From the NCBI GenBank assembly GCA_036346275.1, contig CM070722.1:24575336-24639335 (forward strand): a DNA stretch of 64,000 nt, written 5' to 3'. The stretch's first letter is position 1, and each line of letters begins with the position of its first letter. A program made the position numbers and the translations under genes. Positions 20,443-31,644 of the stretch are shown here, in pieces. This DNA comes from Otatea glauca. Taxonomy: Eukaryota; Streptophyta; Magnoliopsida; Poales; Poaceae. Below the pieces are notes generated by a model. It was not told where the DNA came from and made no database searches. It saw only the letters and a list, made by a program, of their open reading frames with translations.

Positions 20443-21924
20443 ATGCCGAGGACAAAGAATGCACCTCCTCGCGGCGGCGGTGTAGTTCGCAAGTCCACAC
20501 GAGGAAGGGGAGTTCCTCGGGCTCATGACAGTGACATCGAGGATTCTCAAACTCATGCTGTCAGGGATAGGGAAATCCGGAGGAAGATCCAAGAAGAACT
20601 TGGTGGGAGTTCTCGTGGAGGAAAAGGAAAGAAGGCCGTTTCTGAATCAAGTGAAAGTGATGATGAAATGGATGTAGACTTTGAAGAAGAAAATGACAGT
20701 GAAAATGAAGAATCAGAAGAAGAGAATTTTGATGAATTCCAGCCCACAATGGATCTAAGAAAGATTAAAGGGGAAAGATACTTCTCTCTTCGTATAGAAA
20801 ATCAATATTTGCTTCCCCGAAGTGCCACTTTGGACAAATTCAGAACTCTTTTTCAGCAAAAAGTCTACCATGAGATTTATCTAAATAAGGAGTTTGCAGA
20901 TCACAAATGGGTGAGCTGGGAGCACATCAGAAAAATTCCTTTGTTTGTAGGGGTGCCTGAACTTTTTCATGGAGCAGATCTTGCACACTTTGTCAGCATG
21001 AGGTGCGACTACAATGAATATATCATTCGTCAGTTCTGTGCTACTTTGCATATCTCTGATTCCTTTGATGAGATTACTTGGATAACGGATGCAGCTGTGT
21101 ACACGGCTTCGAAAGTAGAGATTGAACAAGCTTGGGGAGTTTATCACAGCAGTCAGCCCAAAATTCACAGTACCCCTTCTCTCCCTCTCCAAGAGCAGTA
21201 TAGCTTCTATGATCCTTCAGCTCGAGTCAGGAGGCCTGGTAAGATGACCCATCTCCTCCCCACATCTAGCCTCATTAATAGGATTGTGCGAGTTACCGTT
21301 CATCCCAAAAGCGGTAACTTCGATGAGATTAGAGGCTATGCATGGAATATTATGGACAAAATCCTAAAGAAAGAAAAATTTGATGTGGTGGACTTTGTTC
21401 TTAGAGAGATGCGCTCATCAGTTGGTGATCGTGGCAAACGGATTTATTTTGCCCCTTATATCATGATGATCATAAAAAGGGTAATGGGGTACCGTGGTGG
21501 ATGTGGGAATGCCCACAAACCCTACAAACCATGAGAGGCTGGTCCTCAAGCCCAGCGAAGACAATCTTCCCAGCTGCAGCCATCTCATCAGGATGTTGGA
21601 GAGGAGGAGCAAGCAGCACATCCTACACCACAGCTTTTCTCCGGACTCGCTCATGAGAACTTTGATGTGCTACACAATGCTATGATGGCCAGTTTTGCGA
21701 GTCTCCGGACTGACATGATGAGCAACTTTGCTCGTATTGATGATTATCAGGCTCAGTCTCACAAGGTTGTTGAGGAAGTCAGAGGGAGGATGGATTCTAT
21801 TGATTCTTCCATCACCAAGCTTCGCACTTCGTTTGAGGAGTTTCGCTCTCAGCAGGCTCCTGTCTCTTTTCACCAGTTTGGAGCTCGTCACACTCTGCCA
21901 CCTCCGCCACCTCCTTCGTCCTGA
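20443..21924 (+). CDS. env-position ORF of the Sirevirus, one in-frame stop
   Basis: Opens MPRTKNAPPRGGGVVRKSTR, then has a very acidic stretch (20640-20740) and a folded region with FADHKWVSWEHIRKIPLFVG, MRCDYNEYIIRQFCATLH and RGYAWNIMDKIL. This matches the putative plant transposon protein domain seen downstream of pol in grass Sireviruses. TGA at 21532-21534 (one transition from CGA) interrupts it. The same frame then continues as a coiled coil (ARIDDYQAQSHKVVEEVRGR) with a proline-rich end (PPPPPPSS). Such ORFs are called env-like because of position. I see no signal peptide, and no transmembrane segment in the coding part. The function is unknown. Confidence 0.75.
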
Positions 21925-22433
21925 GCTTGCGATTGGAGACTCCCTTTTTGGTTATTAATGACAAAGGGGGAGAAGTGATAATGTCGCGTGGATCTTGAAG
22001 GATTTAGCTTAAGTTATTACTATTTATATTTCTTATATTATAAGCTAATGAACCTCGATACCTTCTCTTAAGTTGTTGATTGGTTGAACTATTACCTTAT
22101 ATTGCTTATGGATGTTTATGGCCTTCTTGGATGCTTAATAATTATGGTTTCATGTTACTCATGTTCGTTTTCTCATATTCATTGATTATAATTGCTTATT
22201 CTCGGATCAAATATTTTAAGGGAAACTCCATCAAAATTTTGTCAAAATCATAGAATGTGCAACTTTTATTTCTTCAATCTTATGCACATAGTAAGGGGGA
22301 GTTTTTCAATTAAGTATTGGTGTTTTTAACAAAACTTTTCGAGTATACAACTTTCCTAAATTGCACACTCAAAATTCAAGTTCAATATAATTATTACTTG
22401 AAGATTGTCATCAATTACCAAAAAGGGGGAGAT
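21925..22433 (+). promoter_or_regulatory. 3' noncoding region with repeated polypurine tracts
   Basis: AAAGGGGGAGAAG (about 21963), AAGGGGGAG (about 22291) and the terminal AAAAAGGGGGAGAT (22420-22433), which directly precedes the 3' LTR and primes plus-strand synthesis. Multiplied polypurine tracts are a known Sirevirus trait. Confidence 0.8.
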
Positions 22434-22904
22434 TGAAAGCATCTAGGCACCTAGTTTATCTTGAGTTTTGGTAATTAATGAAAATAAAAGAAAAGGGACT
22501 AACTATTTCATTTGAACTTTATGAGAATAGGTTGGTCCGAAGATTAACGAATGTGGGAGCTCAAAATGAGAAAAAGGGAAGAGCATGCATAAGTGAAAAA
22601 TAATTAAGGTATAAAATTTAAGTAGTTTTCATAGTCTTTTACCGATCTCGAAGTTTGAAGAAAAGATCAGATTGCTAGAATAGGCGTCGTACTATTAAGA
22701 GGGGTTATCGCCGCTTGATCGGTGTCGAAAAAGGGTTAGAGGCTCAATACTTGTGCATTTAGATGATCATAAGGCTTGCATAAAAAGAATTATCTCTTGT
22801 GAAGAAAAGGAATGAAATTCCTTGCTTTGGGTGGAGTGGGCTGGTATGATCGGGCCCGCTCCGGTCATACCGGTCGTCGGTATGACTGGGCCCAAGCCGG
22901 TCTG
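22434..22904 (+). repeat. Sirevirus 3' LTR, left part
   Basis: Begins TGAAAGCATCTAGG and is collinear with the 5' LTR until the gypsy insertion after GCCGGTCTG. Confidence 0.92.
22900..22904. repeat. gypsy array target duplication, left
   Basis: GTCTG before TGTAACATCC; repeated at 43418-43422. Confidence 0.88.
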
Positions 22905-25900
22905 TGTAACATCCCAAAATTTTGCCTAAATACTATTTTATTGTTTAAATGTGCATTTATGATTTTCTGGAATTTATTTGGATTTTTATGGATTTATTTG
23001 AATTAATTTTAAATTAAGTATATTGACCTTTTGTTCAAATCTATTTAAATTATTGCAAAGTTAATATAAAGTTTTGCCAAAAATATTTTATTTGAGCCCA
23101 GAATGTCTCAAAGTATTTTTGAGATTTTCATTGGATTTTTCCTGATAATTTATTTGCCTAAAACCAATTAAATGAATTTCTAGAATTATTCAAATTAATA
23201 AAGTTTTAAAATCCTAATGAACAGTATTGGGCCGAAGCCCAACACTGTGCTCTTGAAGCCTGCGTCGGTGCGGCCCAGTCCAGCCGGAAAACCACAGCGA
23301 GGGAAAACCCTAGATCGGTAGCCGTTCGCGTGCGATCCAACGGTCTAGGAAAGGCCGCGTGTGCGCTCACGTCTTGGCTGTCGGATCGGGACACGCATCG
23401 CGCTGTCGTTTATCATCCCCGAAGCGGACTCGGAGTTCGCCGCCGTGTGGTCGTCGGACATCTTCGCCGTGTAGAGCTCGGACGCCTAAGCTATAAAAGG
23501 AGGGGGTAGCGCCCGAGGTTCGCAGTCGTGCGCCGCAGCTTTTGGTCAGAGAGATTTCGCGAGAGCAGCCGTAGAACGCAGCCGCGAGCTCGTCGGAGTT
23601 GAAGCGTGGAACCGCCGTGGTTTTTGCCCGAGAACGTCGCCGATCCGCCGTCTTCCGCCGCAGCTACGGACCGAAGTTCGCCAAAGCGCGCGCGTCGGAT
23701 CCCCGCCGCCTCGTCACGAGAGAGCAGCCGAGCGCCGCGTCGTGGGTCGCCTTCTCCATCACCGGTGAAAGGCGCCGCCGCGCCATCGCCGTCTCTTCGT
23801 GCTAGAGTTCAACCGCCGATCTTGGGGTAAGCCGCTGGATGAGGGACGCGTGGTCGATCGATCGTAGCCGCTCGATCCGCCTTCGCGGATCGATCGAGCC
23901 GCGAGATTGAGCCAATTGACGCAGCGCGTGTCGGGCGCAGGCGCCGAGGCGTCGTGGACCGGATCTGCCGTGGTCCAGCGCTATGCCGTGGACTCAGCCC
24001 ATGCACCGCAACACGTGTCGTGTTCGATTGGTGGCGCCGGTCGACATCGCATGACGCCATGCTTGCGCTATAATTGCATTTTTCAAATGGAAAATAATCC
24101 GATTGGAAATTCTGTGATGATGACGTCATCATGAGGTCACGCTGACGTCATAAATCTGTTTTTCAGAATAAAAACAATTCTGTTAATTCTGATTTTGTAT
24201 TTTTCTGTATTTTCAATATTTATTTCAAACTTCAAAAGGCTATTTCTTTTGCATCGTAACTCGGATTCGAGTGATTAAAATTTTTTAAAATTTGTAAAAT
24301 TGAGGTCTATTTAATGGTGAATTTTATTTTATTTTTGGAGTTCATTTGCTCTCTATTTTGGTATTTATTTGCTTTTCTCCTTCGGTACGCGTAGACGTTG
24401 AATTGTGCGACGTTTCGGAGGAAGATCCAGCAACTCAAGAGCAAGCTCCAGATCAAGATTAGGACCTATTCCAAGGCAAGTTGTGCTTTGATCATGTTGA
24501 ACCCATGTTTATAAAATTGCTATATTTGTTTTACCCTATTGCATATTATTTCAAGTATACAATTGTTTCCAATTAGATTGGGCTTAGCTAATATACCAGA
24601 TTGATTTATATCCTACCTTGTCATTGTGTGCCATGATCCATTGTCACCCTAGATTGGTTCAATATAGTTGGTTAGTAAATATAATCAACATGGGATTGTT
24701 AGATCGTATTAGATGCTTAGCCATGCCACGTCATCACATGTGTCAGAATCATTGATAATTAATCTTGATTAATGGAATATGGAACAATGTTATGAACTTG
24801 TGTGTCATGTGGGATCACACGATGAGATTGAGTTGTTGTGGCGAGTCATGTCACGCAACGATGTTGAATTGTTGATGGCACGTGGTGCTTGGTAATCAAC
24901 TGGGTGATAATCACTTAGATTGGGGCAAGTGACAAGGGGCGAGTATGCCAAGGTGGGCCCGATGGGCAGAGGGTATGTGGATGTCTTGCCTTGATCACTC
25001 TAAGGACTTAACCTTGCAAGCCTTTGACCTGAGTCAATCATGCAACCACATGTCTGGCATGGGCCAGCGTAGCTGAGTAATTTGCAATATCTTAATTTTG
25101 GTACTATCGTGGTCGGTGTGAGTTTCCGAGTTATGGAGTAATTCACATGGCACAAGAGGGGGGCCCTGGATGTGGTAACCAGTCCCACCAGTGTTGAAAC
25201 CTTAGCGGGTGGTACCGGTTAAGCCAACGCATTGTAAAGGCTTTGTTATAATCACTCGCCTTGGTGGTGTTTGGTTGTATCGCGTGGGTAAAGTGCATAA
25301 CCTCTGCAGAGTGTGAAACAATTCGGATAGCCGTGCTCGCGGTATTGAGCAATGCTCGGGAATTACAGTTAAGGGTTATCTTAATTAAATGGACAACTTG
25401 GTTGGGATGGCGGAATGCCATGTGGAAGATGGAATTTGACTTAGGATTGGAAACCTAGTTTACTTGAGAAATACTGAATCTATTTATTATTGCTATTTGT
25501 TTTACAAGTCTTTACAATCTAAATATTATATTTGTTCATAAATGCTGCTTATTGCAAAATAGCCATGATAGCCTATCCATTGGAATAAGCCTTACATATA
25601 GTTACATAGAATTGCATTCTGTGCACAACTTGTTGAGTGCTTTAAGTACTCACCCTTGCCAACAACAATAATCAACAGTTGAAGAATCTACACCTGTGTT
25701 GGAAGAGGAAGTCCAGGAAGACGCGAGTCATTAGGGTCCGAGCCTTGTCGGTTGCCTGTGGTGAACTGATGAGCTATCTACGTTTTCTACTTTTCGCTTC
25801 TTAATTATTAGCTTATATTCCCAGTCTTGCCCTGCGTGGCTTAATAATGTAAGTCGGTCATAAGATCATACATTTAGCTATATCAATAAATGAACTATTA

Positions 25901-26021
25901 TTTCTATTATCGTTGAGTATGATATGATATGTACCGATGTTGAGCTGTGTGCACTAGCGTTGATCCTGAGACTAGTGCGGTAAACACAGTGGGTTCGAAT
26001 CAGTAGATTCGGGTCCTTACA
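22905..26021 (+). repeat. gypsy LTR 1
   Basis: 3,117 bp, TGTAACATCCC...GGGTCCTTACA. TATAAAA is at 23492-23498 in a GC-rich block; TGACGTCA sites are at 24121 and 24143. The rest is AT-rich and noncoding; short frames in it (for example around 25261-25458) recur in all three LTRs and have no domain. Confidence 0.93.
24117..24150. promoter_or_regulatory. TGACGTCA palindrome pair in gypsy LTR 1
   Basis: A perfect 16-bp palindrome ATGATGACGTCATCAT, then TGACGTCA 14 bp later. TGACGTCA is the core bound by plant bZIP (TGA/CREB-like) factors. The same block is in LTR 2 (32861-32895, with another copy at 32796) and partly in LTR 3 (41513-41524). Confidence 0.6.
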
Positions 26022-26025
26022 GAGG

Positions 26026-26037
26026 TGGTATCAGAGC
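26026..26037 (+). promoter_or_regulatory. primer binding site, body 1
   Basis: TGGTATCAGAGC, an exact complement of the initiator Met-tRNA 3' end, four bases after LTR 1. Confidence 0.88.
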
Positions 26038-26232
26038 ATACTGACTGTTGGTCTTTCCCTAGATAGTATGGAGGTGTCCTGTGTGTGTCCAAAACTATTT
26101 TCTAAAAGAAAAATTTAAAGTTGACTAATAAAACACTCTTGACTCATCTCATTCTCTAGTTCTCGCCTTTGCTGAATTTACCAATTTACTTCGTTTCGGG
26201 TGGAGAACTTATTCAAAGTTCTTGTGGAGCAG

Positions 26233-26880
26233 ATGCCGATCGTTCCGACCTTCGAGGAGTCAGCTGGTGGCTACGCCATGGAGTTGTGGAGAGTTCTTCA
26301 GATGCTTGGAGGCTTCTATCGTCCGCTTTACCGAGGAGGCAGCTGGTCCGTTAATGGTGTACACCGAGGATTTATTTGCAAGCTGATTATCTACGCTCGG
26401 GAAGATGAGGAAGCCAACAGGCCAATCAACATCTCCGCCAGAAGATTCTCGTACGAGGTTGCAATTCAGGAGGTTGCCCGACTTGCTCTTCGCCGTGTCT
26501 GCTGCGACTACGCCGACGAGCTTCACGACTCAGTGTTCCTATTTCACCCTGATGTGCAAGCATGCCGACGCCGACGGATCGTGGAGGACGAGTGTGCTAC
26601 TGCAACTCACCTTGCGGAGTTCGCCCTTGCCCAAGAGGAGCATATGAGAGAAACTACTCAGGAGCTGGAGACTGTGTACGAGGCACTCAGAGTGGCAGAG
26701 CAAGAGCTTGAGGTGACCCGTGCTTCAGCCATCGGGATGATCACCGAGCTGGGAGAGGCCCTAGAGGCGGTCGAGGACGAGTTGGAGCGTGTGACCCGAG
26801 GAGCTCAGGAGCCAGCCGAGGAGGAGTCAGAGGAGGATCCCGAGGAGCGAGAGTGGGAGCCCGAGGAGGATCAGTCTTAG
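26233..26880 (+). CDS. extra ORF before gag (orf0-like), body 1
   Basis: A 215-residue frame starting MPIVPTFEESAGGYAMELW. The first half looks folded (GGFYRPLYRGGSWSVNGVHR, RRFSYEVAIQEVARLALRRV). The second half is a long acidic coiled coil (EHMRETTQELETVYEALRV) ending EEREWEPEEDQS. The ATG is preferred to the upstream open codons because copy 2 has a stop just before it. An ORF in this place is reported for the RIRE3/RIRE8 group (from memory). No domain is recognised and the function is unknown. The 267 bp that follow, up to gag, hold nothing visible. Confidence 0.7.
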   Translation: MPIVPTFEESAGGYAMELWRVLQMLGGFYRPLYRGGSWSVNGVHRGFICKLIIYAREDEEANRPINISARRFSYEVAIQEVARLALRRVCCDYADELHDSVFLFHPDVQACRRRRIVEDECATATHLAEFALAQEEHMRETTQELETVYEALRVAEQELEVTRASAIGMITELGEALEAVEDELERVTRGAQEPAEEESEEDPEEREWEPEEDQS

Positions 26881-27147
26881 AGTTGTGTTGAGACTCGAGT
26901 GTGGAGTCGCGTCTTTAAGTTAGTCTTTTACCTCTTTAGTTGACGTTAAGGTTTCGTGTTTAGTTTGCTTCTTTGTAATGCTGAGTGTGCAGTATGTGTT
27001 GCAAAGCTTGTAGGCTTAAATAAGCAGCCATACCAAGAATAAATAAAGAATTATTTCAGTTGGGTATAACCTATTTCTCCGCTTTAGAAATTCTTGTTTC
27101 TTATCTATGCTATATCTACCTTTCCTAACCCAAGAGGCAATCATCAG

Positions 27148-28240
27148 ATGGTGAATACTGAGGAACAACGGTGTTTCAGAAGTGGATCGCGCTGAATGAC
27201 AACCCCAATGACGAGGCAGCCCTCAACCACCGCGGTGGACATGTAGAATGGGAGCGTTTCTTGCGCAAGCAGACTAATCGATGCAGACTATGATGCAGCA
27301 GATGCAGCAAATGACCAATGTGGCAGCAACCAACAACAACCATGTCGCTCAGAAAAACAATGGTGGAGCTCGACCTTACTCCAAGCTGTCAGATTTTATG
27401 AGGACCCGGCCACCAACTTTTTCAGGAAATGTGAAACCTTTGGAAGCCGATGACTGGCTTAGGACTATTGAGAAGAAGCTGCACATCACGCAATGTGAAA
27501 GCAATGAGAAGGTGCTCTACGCCTCTCATCAACTGGAAGAAACCGCCGCAGAATGGTGGGAAAATTATTGTGCCGCACAAGGAACCCCGCAAGAGATTAC
27601 TTGGGAGGAGTTCACTACCGCTTTTCGCCAATACCATGTTCCAGAGGGAATGATGGATCTCAAGAAGGAAGAGTTCAGGGCTCTGAAACAAGGAGGCCAA
27701 CCAGTGGCTGAGTATCGGAATAAATTTACCCAGTTAGCTCGCTATGCCCCTGAAGACGTAGCGACAGATAAAGCTAGACAGTCTCGTTTCATGAAGGGAC
27801 TGAATTCAGGACTGCAGGTGGGACTGATCACCCACAATTTTCCAGATTTTCAGGAGCTAGTTAATAAGGCTTTGATCCTAGAGGATAAGTGCAAAGAGCT
27901 GGGTGAAAACCGTAAGCACTTGATGACTAATCAGGGTGGACGTCCAAACCATCTACGTTTGAGAATGTCACCACAGCAGTTTGCCAGATTCCAACCGCCA
28001 GCCGTGAATAAGACATCAACCCCGCACTCGCCCGCCAATCGTAACTTTCGACACCAAAGACAGGCAACAATGCACCGCAGGAGTCGCAAGATCAAAGTGA
28101 AAAGATGCTATACATGCAATGAGCCAGGGCACTTTTCTAATAGGTGTCCACAGAAGGGAGGCATCACACCAGTTCATTTCAACTTGGGAACAACACCTGC
28201 CAAGGCACCAACCTTAGGAGGAAATCGTGCGCCAGGTTAA
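27148..28240 (+). CDS. gypsy gag, body 1
   Basis: Retrotransposon gag. The start region from ATG 27148 (MVNT) is out of frame until about 27281. Then come MQTMMQQMQQMTN, the capsid region (WWENYCAAQGTPQEITWEEF, FRQYHVPEGMMDLKKEEF, YRNKFTQLARYAPEDV) and a zinc knuckle CYTCNEPGHFSNRC near 28108. Comparison with body 2, which keeps MVNTRGNNGASGSG, shows that the early frame breaks in this copy are single-base losses near CCG and CAG. Confidence 0.85.
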
Positions 28241-28311
28241 GCTGGAGCAACACCGCAATCAACAGTGCGTGGGAGGATCAACCATATCACCGCAGATGGA
28301 GCTCAGGAGGC

Positions 28312-30190
28312 TACAGACGTCGTACTGGGTAAGTTTTTGGTTAACTCAAGACCGCCACGATTTTGTTTGATTTCGAGCTTCGCATTCGTTTGTTTCTCAA
28401 AGTTTTGCAACCAAGAATGGATTTAAAGTGGTGAATCTTAAGTGTGTTCTCTTAGTCCAAGCCCCAGGATCTGAGCTTAGATCTAGCCTTGGGTGTTTGG
28501 GAGCTAAGTTGCTTATGGATGTGATAGAATTTCTAGCAAATCTTATCTTGATAGATGCGTAATCCTAGACGCCATCCTTGAATGGATTGGCTGTCCAAAC
28601 ATAAGGCTGTTTTGGATTGTGGCCGAAGGATTGTAACATTGGAAGGCCCTAATGGCAAGAAGGTAGAATTTCAAGCGACCGCAGTTCGTGATGGGCAGTT
28701 AGTGGTCAACAGCGTGAAAGCCATCAGCATGGAAGATGTGCCAGTAGTCAAAGAATACCCGGATGTGTTTCCGGAAGATTTACCAGATCGCCACGCATCG
28801 CGACATCGAGTTAGCACCGGGGACAGCACCGATATCAAAGAGACCATATCGGATGCCTACCGACGAGTTAGTGGAAATGAAAAAGCAGATTGAGGAATTG
28901 CAAGAGAAAGGTTTCATTAAACCAAGTTCATCGCCATGGGGAGCACCAGTTTTGTTCGTCCGTAAGAAGGATGGAAGCCTTAGGATGTGCATTGATTATC
29001 GTGCACTTAGTGAAGTAACGATCAAGAATAAGTATCCGTTGCCCAGGATCGACGACTTATTTGATCAGTTAAGAGGAGCTGGAGTTTTCTCCAAGATAGA
29101 TCTTCGCTCGATACCATCGCTTGAAGATCCGAGCGGAGGATGTGTTTAAGACTGCGTTTTCAACGCGATATGGACATTATGAGTTCACACCATGTCATTT
29201 GATTGACGAATGCCCCGGCATATTTCATGAACATGATGAATAAGGTTTTCATGGAGTATTTGGATAAGTTTGTTGTAGTCTTCATAGACGATATCTTGGT
29301 TTACTCGAAGACAGAGGAAGAGCATGCAGAACATCTGAGGATGGTTGTAGAGAGGCTGCGAGAGCATCAGCTGTACGCTAAGTTTAGCAAGTGTGAGTTT
29401 TGGAAGGAGAAAGTTGAATTTCTTAGTCATGTAATGACTACTAAAGGAGTGGCAGTTGACCCAAGCAAAGTGGACGTAGTGTTGCATTGGGAGCAACCAA
29501 AGTCTGTTACTCAGATCCGTAGTTTTCTGGAAATGGCGGGATACTACCGTCGATTCATAGAAGGATTCTCAACAATTGCTAAACCCCTTACGCAGTTGTT
29601 GAAGAAAGAAAAGAAGTTTGCATGGACGCCAGAGTGCGAGAAGAGTTTTATGGGACTGAAAAGCGTTTGACGACAGCCCCCGTATTAGTGTTGCCAGATG
29701 TGCAGAATGGATTTGATATCTATTGCGATGCTTCAAAGCAAGGCTTGGGGTGCGTGTTAATGCAAGAAGGCAAAGTCGTTGCTTATGCATCGAGACAGTT
29801 AAGACCGCATGAAGTGAATTACCCAACACATGATTTGGAGTTAGCTACCGTAGTGCATGCTTTGAAGATATGACGTCATTATCTCATAGGAAATAGATGT
29901 GAGATATATACAGACCATAAGAGCCTGAAATACATATTCACTCAAGCAGATCTTAATATGAGACAGCGAAGGTGGCTGGAGCTAATTAAGGACTATAATG
30001 TGGGAATTCATTATCATCCCGAAAAAGCCAACGTGGTAGCGGATGCTCTGAGTCGAAAGAGCCATAGCGCGAATACATTGACAATGGAAGATCAACCAGA
30101 GTTATGTAAGGAATTTCAGAAGCTAAGGTTGGAAGTTGTTCCAAGGAATTGTAGCCGACCGAAGTAAAGCCAACAACGGAGGATCAGTTA
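28312..30190 (+). pseudogene. gypsy protease-RT-RNase H, body 1, frameshifted
   Basis: Pieces in order are: a protease start VLGKFLVNS with its active-site region damaged (about 28370); a linker with GMDWL-type sequence (about 28580); and RT (GFIKPSSSPWGAPVLFVRKKDGS split over frames, FSKIDLRS, the catalytic VFIDDILVYS near 29280, FLEMAGYYRRFIEGF). RNase H follows (DIYCDASKQGLGCVLMQEG, then TDHKSLKY-type sequence), ending KANVVADALSRKS. Frame changes are near 28570, 28770, 29110, 29195 and 29660, with a TGA at about 29872. The RT motif expected after KIDLRS (G-Y-H-Q) reads SIPSLED because of small losses. Confidence 0.85.
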
Positions 30191-31587
30191 GAGAAGGCCA
30201 GAAAGATGACGATAAAATTTCGAAGATCAAGGCTAAAAAGGAGGAAGGCCTAACCATGGATTTCACTCTAGACGAGCAAGGAACCATGTTCTTCAAAGGC
30301 CGAATCTGTGTGCCGGATAAAAAGGAACTGAAACAGCTGATTCTTGAGGAAGCTCACGATTCTAAGTACTCAATTCATCCAGGAAGTGCTAAGATGTACC
30401 AGGATTTGAAAGAGAGATTTTGGTGGCCTAATATGAAGCGTGAAGTAGCTGAGCATGTGGCTTTATGTGATGTATGTCAGAGAGTAAAAGCCATGCATCA
30501 AAGACTAGCTGGGTTGTTGCAGCCGTTGAAAATTCCGGAATGGAAGTGGGAGGAAATCGGAATGGACTTTATCACCGGTTTACCTAAGACTCAGAGAGGT
30601 TACGATTCTATTTGGGTCATTGTGGATCGCCTGACCAAGGTTGCTCATTTTATCCCGGTAAAGACCACTTACTCGGGAGATCGTTTAGCAGAGTTGTATA
30701 TGTCAAGGATTGTATGTTTGCATGGAGTGCCCAAAAAGATTGTGTCAGGCAGAGGTACCCAATTCACCTCAAGATTTTGGAACAAGTTGCATGAAGCAAT
30801 GGGAACTCGCCTGAATTTCAGTACAGCATATCACCCGCAGACAGATGGTCAGACTGAGAGGGTAAACCAGATCCTAGAGGACATGTTGAGAGCTTGTGCT
30901 TTAGCTTATGCTACATCTTGGGATAAATGTTTGCCGTATGCAGAATTCAGTTACAATAATAGTTATCAAGCTAGCTTGCAGATGTCACCATTTGAGGCGT
31001 TGTATGGACGTGCTTGTCGTATTCCGTTGAATTGGAACGAAACAGGAGAACGTTTGGTGTTCGGGCCAGATATTCTCGAGGAAGCCGAAAATCAAGTTGC
31101 AATGATCAGAGAAAGGTGGAAGATAGCACAGTCAAGACAGAAGAGCTACGCGGATAACCGTCGTCGAGATTTGAGCTTCGAGCCGGAAGATTATGTGTAT
31201 CTCAGAGTTACCCCTCTCAAGGGCGTCAAAAGATTTCACGTTAAAGGGTAGCTTGCACCAAGATATATTGGTCCGTTCAAGATTCTGAGCAGTCGAGGAG
31301 AAGTAGCTTATCAGTTAGAGTTGCCTCAGTCCTTGGTAGGAGTGCATGATGTATTCCATGTGTCGCAACTCAAGAAATATCTCAGAGTGCCAACGGAGCA
31401 AACCCTGTTAGATGCAATAGAGCTGCAAGAAGATTTGACTTACAAAGAGCAACCGACCAAAATTTTGGATGCTATGGAGCGCAAGACCAGAAACAAGTCT
31501 ATTCGCTTTTGCAGAGTTCAGTGGAGCAATCATTCCGAAAGTGAAGCCACTTGGGAGCGAGAAGAAGATTTGAAGTCGAATTTTTAA
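30190..31587 (+). CDS. gypsy integrase with chromodomain-like tail, body 1
   Basis: One frame to 31587 apart from a TAG at 31249-31251. It has the zinc-binding H-H-C-C segment (EEAHDSKYSIHPG ... CDVCQRVK), then the catalytic core (GMDFITGLP, IVDRLTKVAHFIP, YHPQTDGQTERVN). The second catalytic aspartate is replaced: the motif reads VSGRGTQFTS (glycine codon 30748-30750) where body 2 has VSDRG. The tail ILDAMERKTRNKSIRFCRVQ through ESEATWEREEDLKS resembles a chromodomain, which steers integration to marked chromatin in other chromoviruses. Confidence 0.85.
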
Positions 31588-31622
31588 CCTATTCTCTAGT
31601 TAGCCCCGAATCTCGGGGTCGA

Positions 31623-31644
31623 GTTTCTGTTAGGGGGGGAGGTT
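31623..31644 (+). promoter_or_regulatory. gypsy polypurine tract, body 1
   Basis: TTAGGGGGGGAGG just before LTR 2; the same tract precedes LTR 3 (40320-40335). It primes plus-strand synthesis. Confidence 0.8.

Noticed and set aside
20443..21924. True viral envelope gene
   Set aside because: No signal peptide, transmembrane segment or cleavage site is visible; the name env-like reflects position only.
23599..24134. Arginine-rich frames downstream of the LTR TATA box
   Set aside because: Present in all LTR copies in differing frames; GC-rich leader, not a gene.
25143..25458. Frames on both strands inside the gypsy LTR
   Set aside because: Repeated in all three LTRs with small indels and no domain; chance frames in noncoding LTR.
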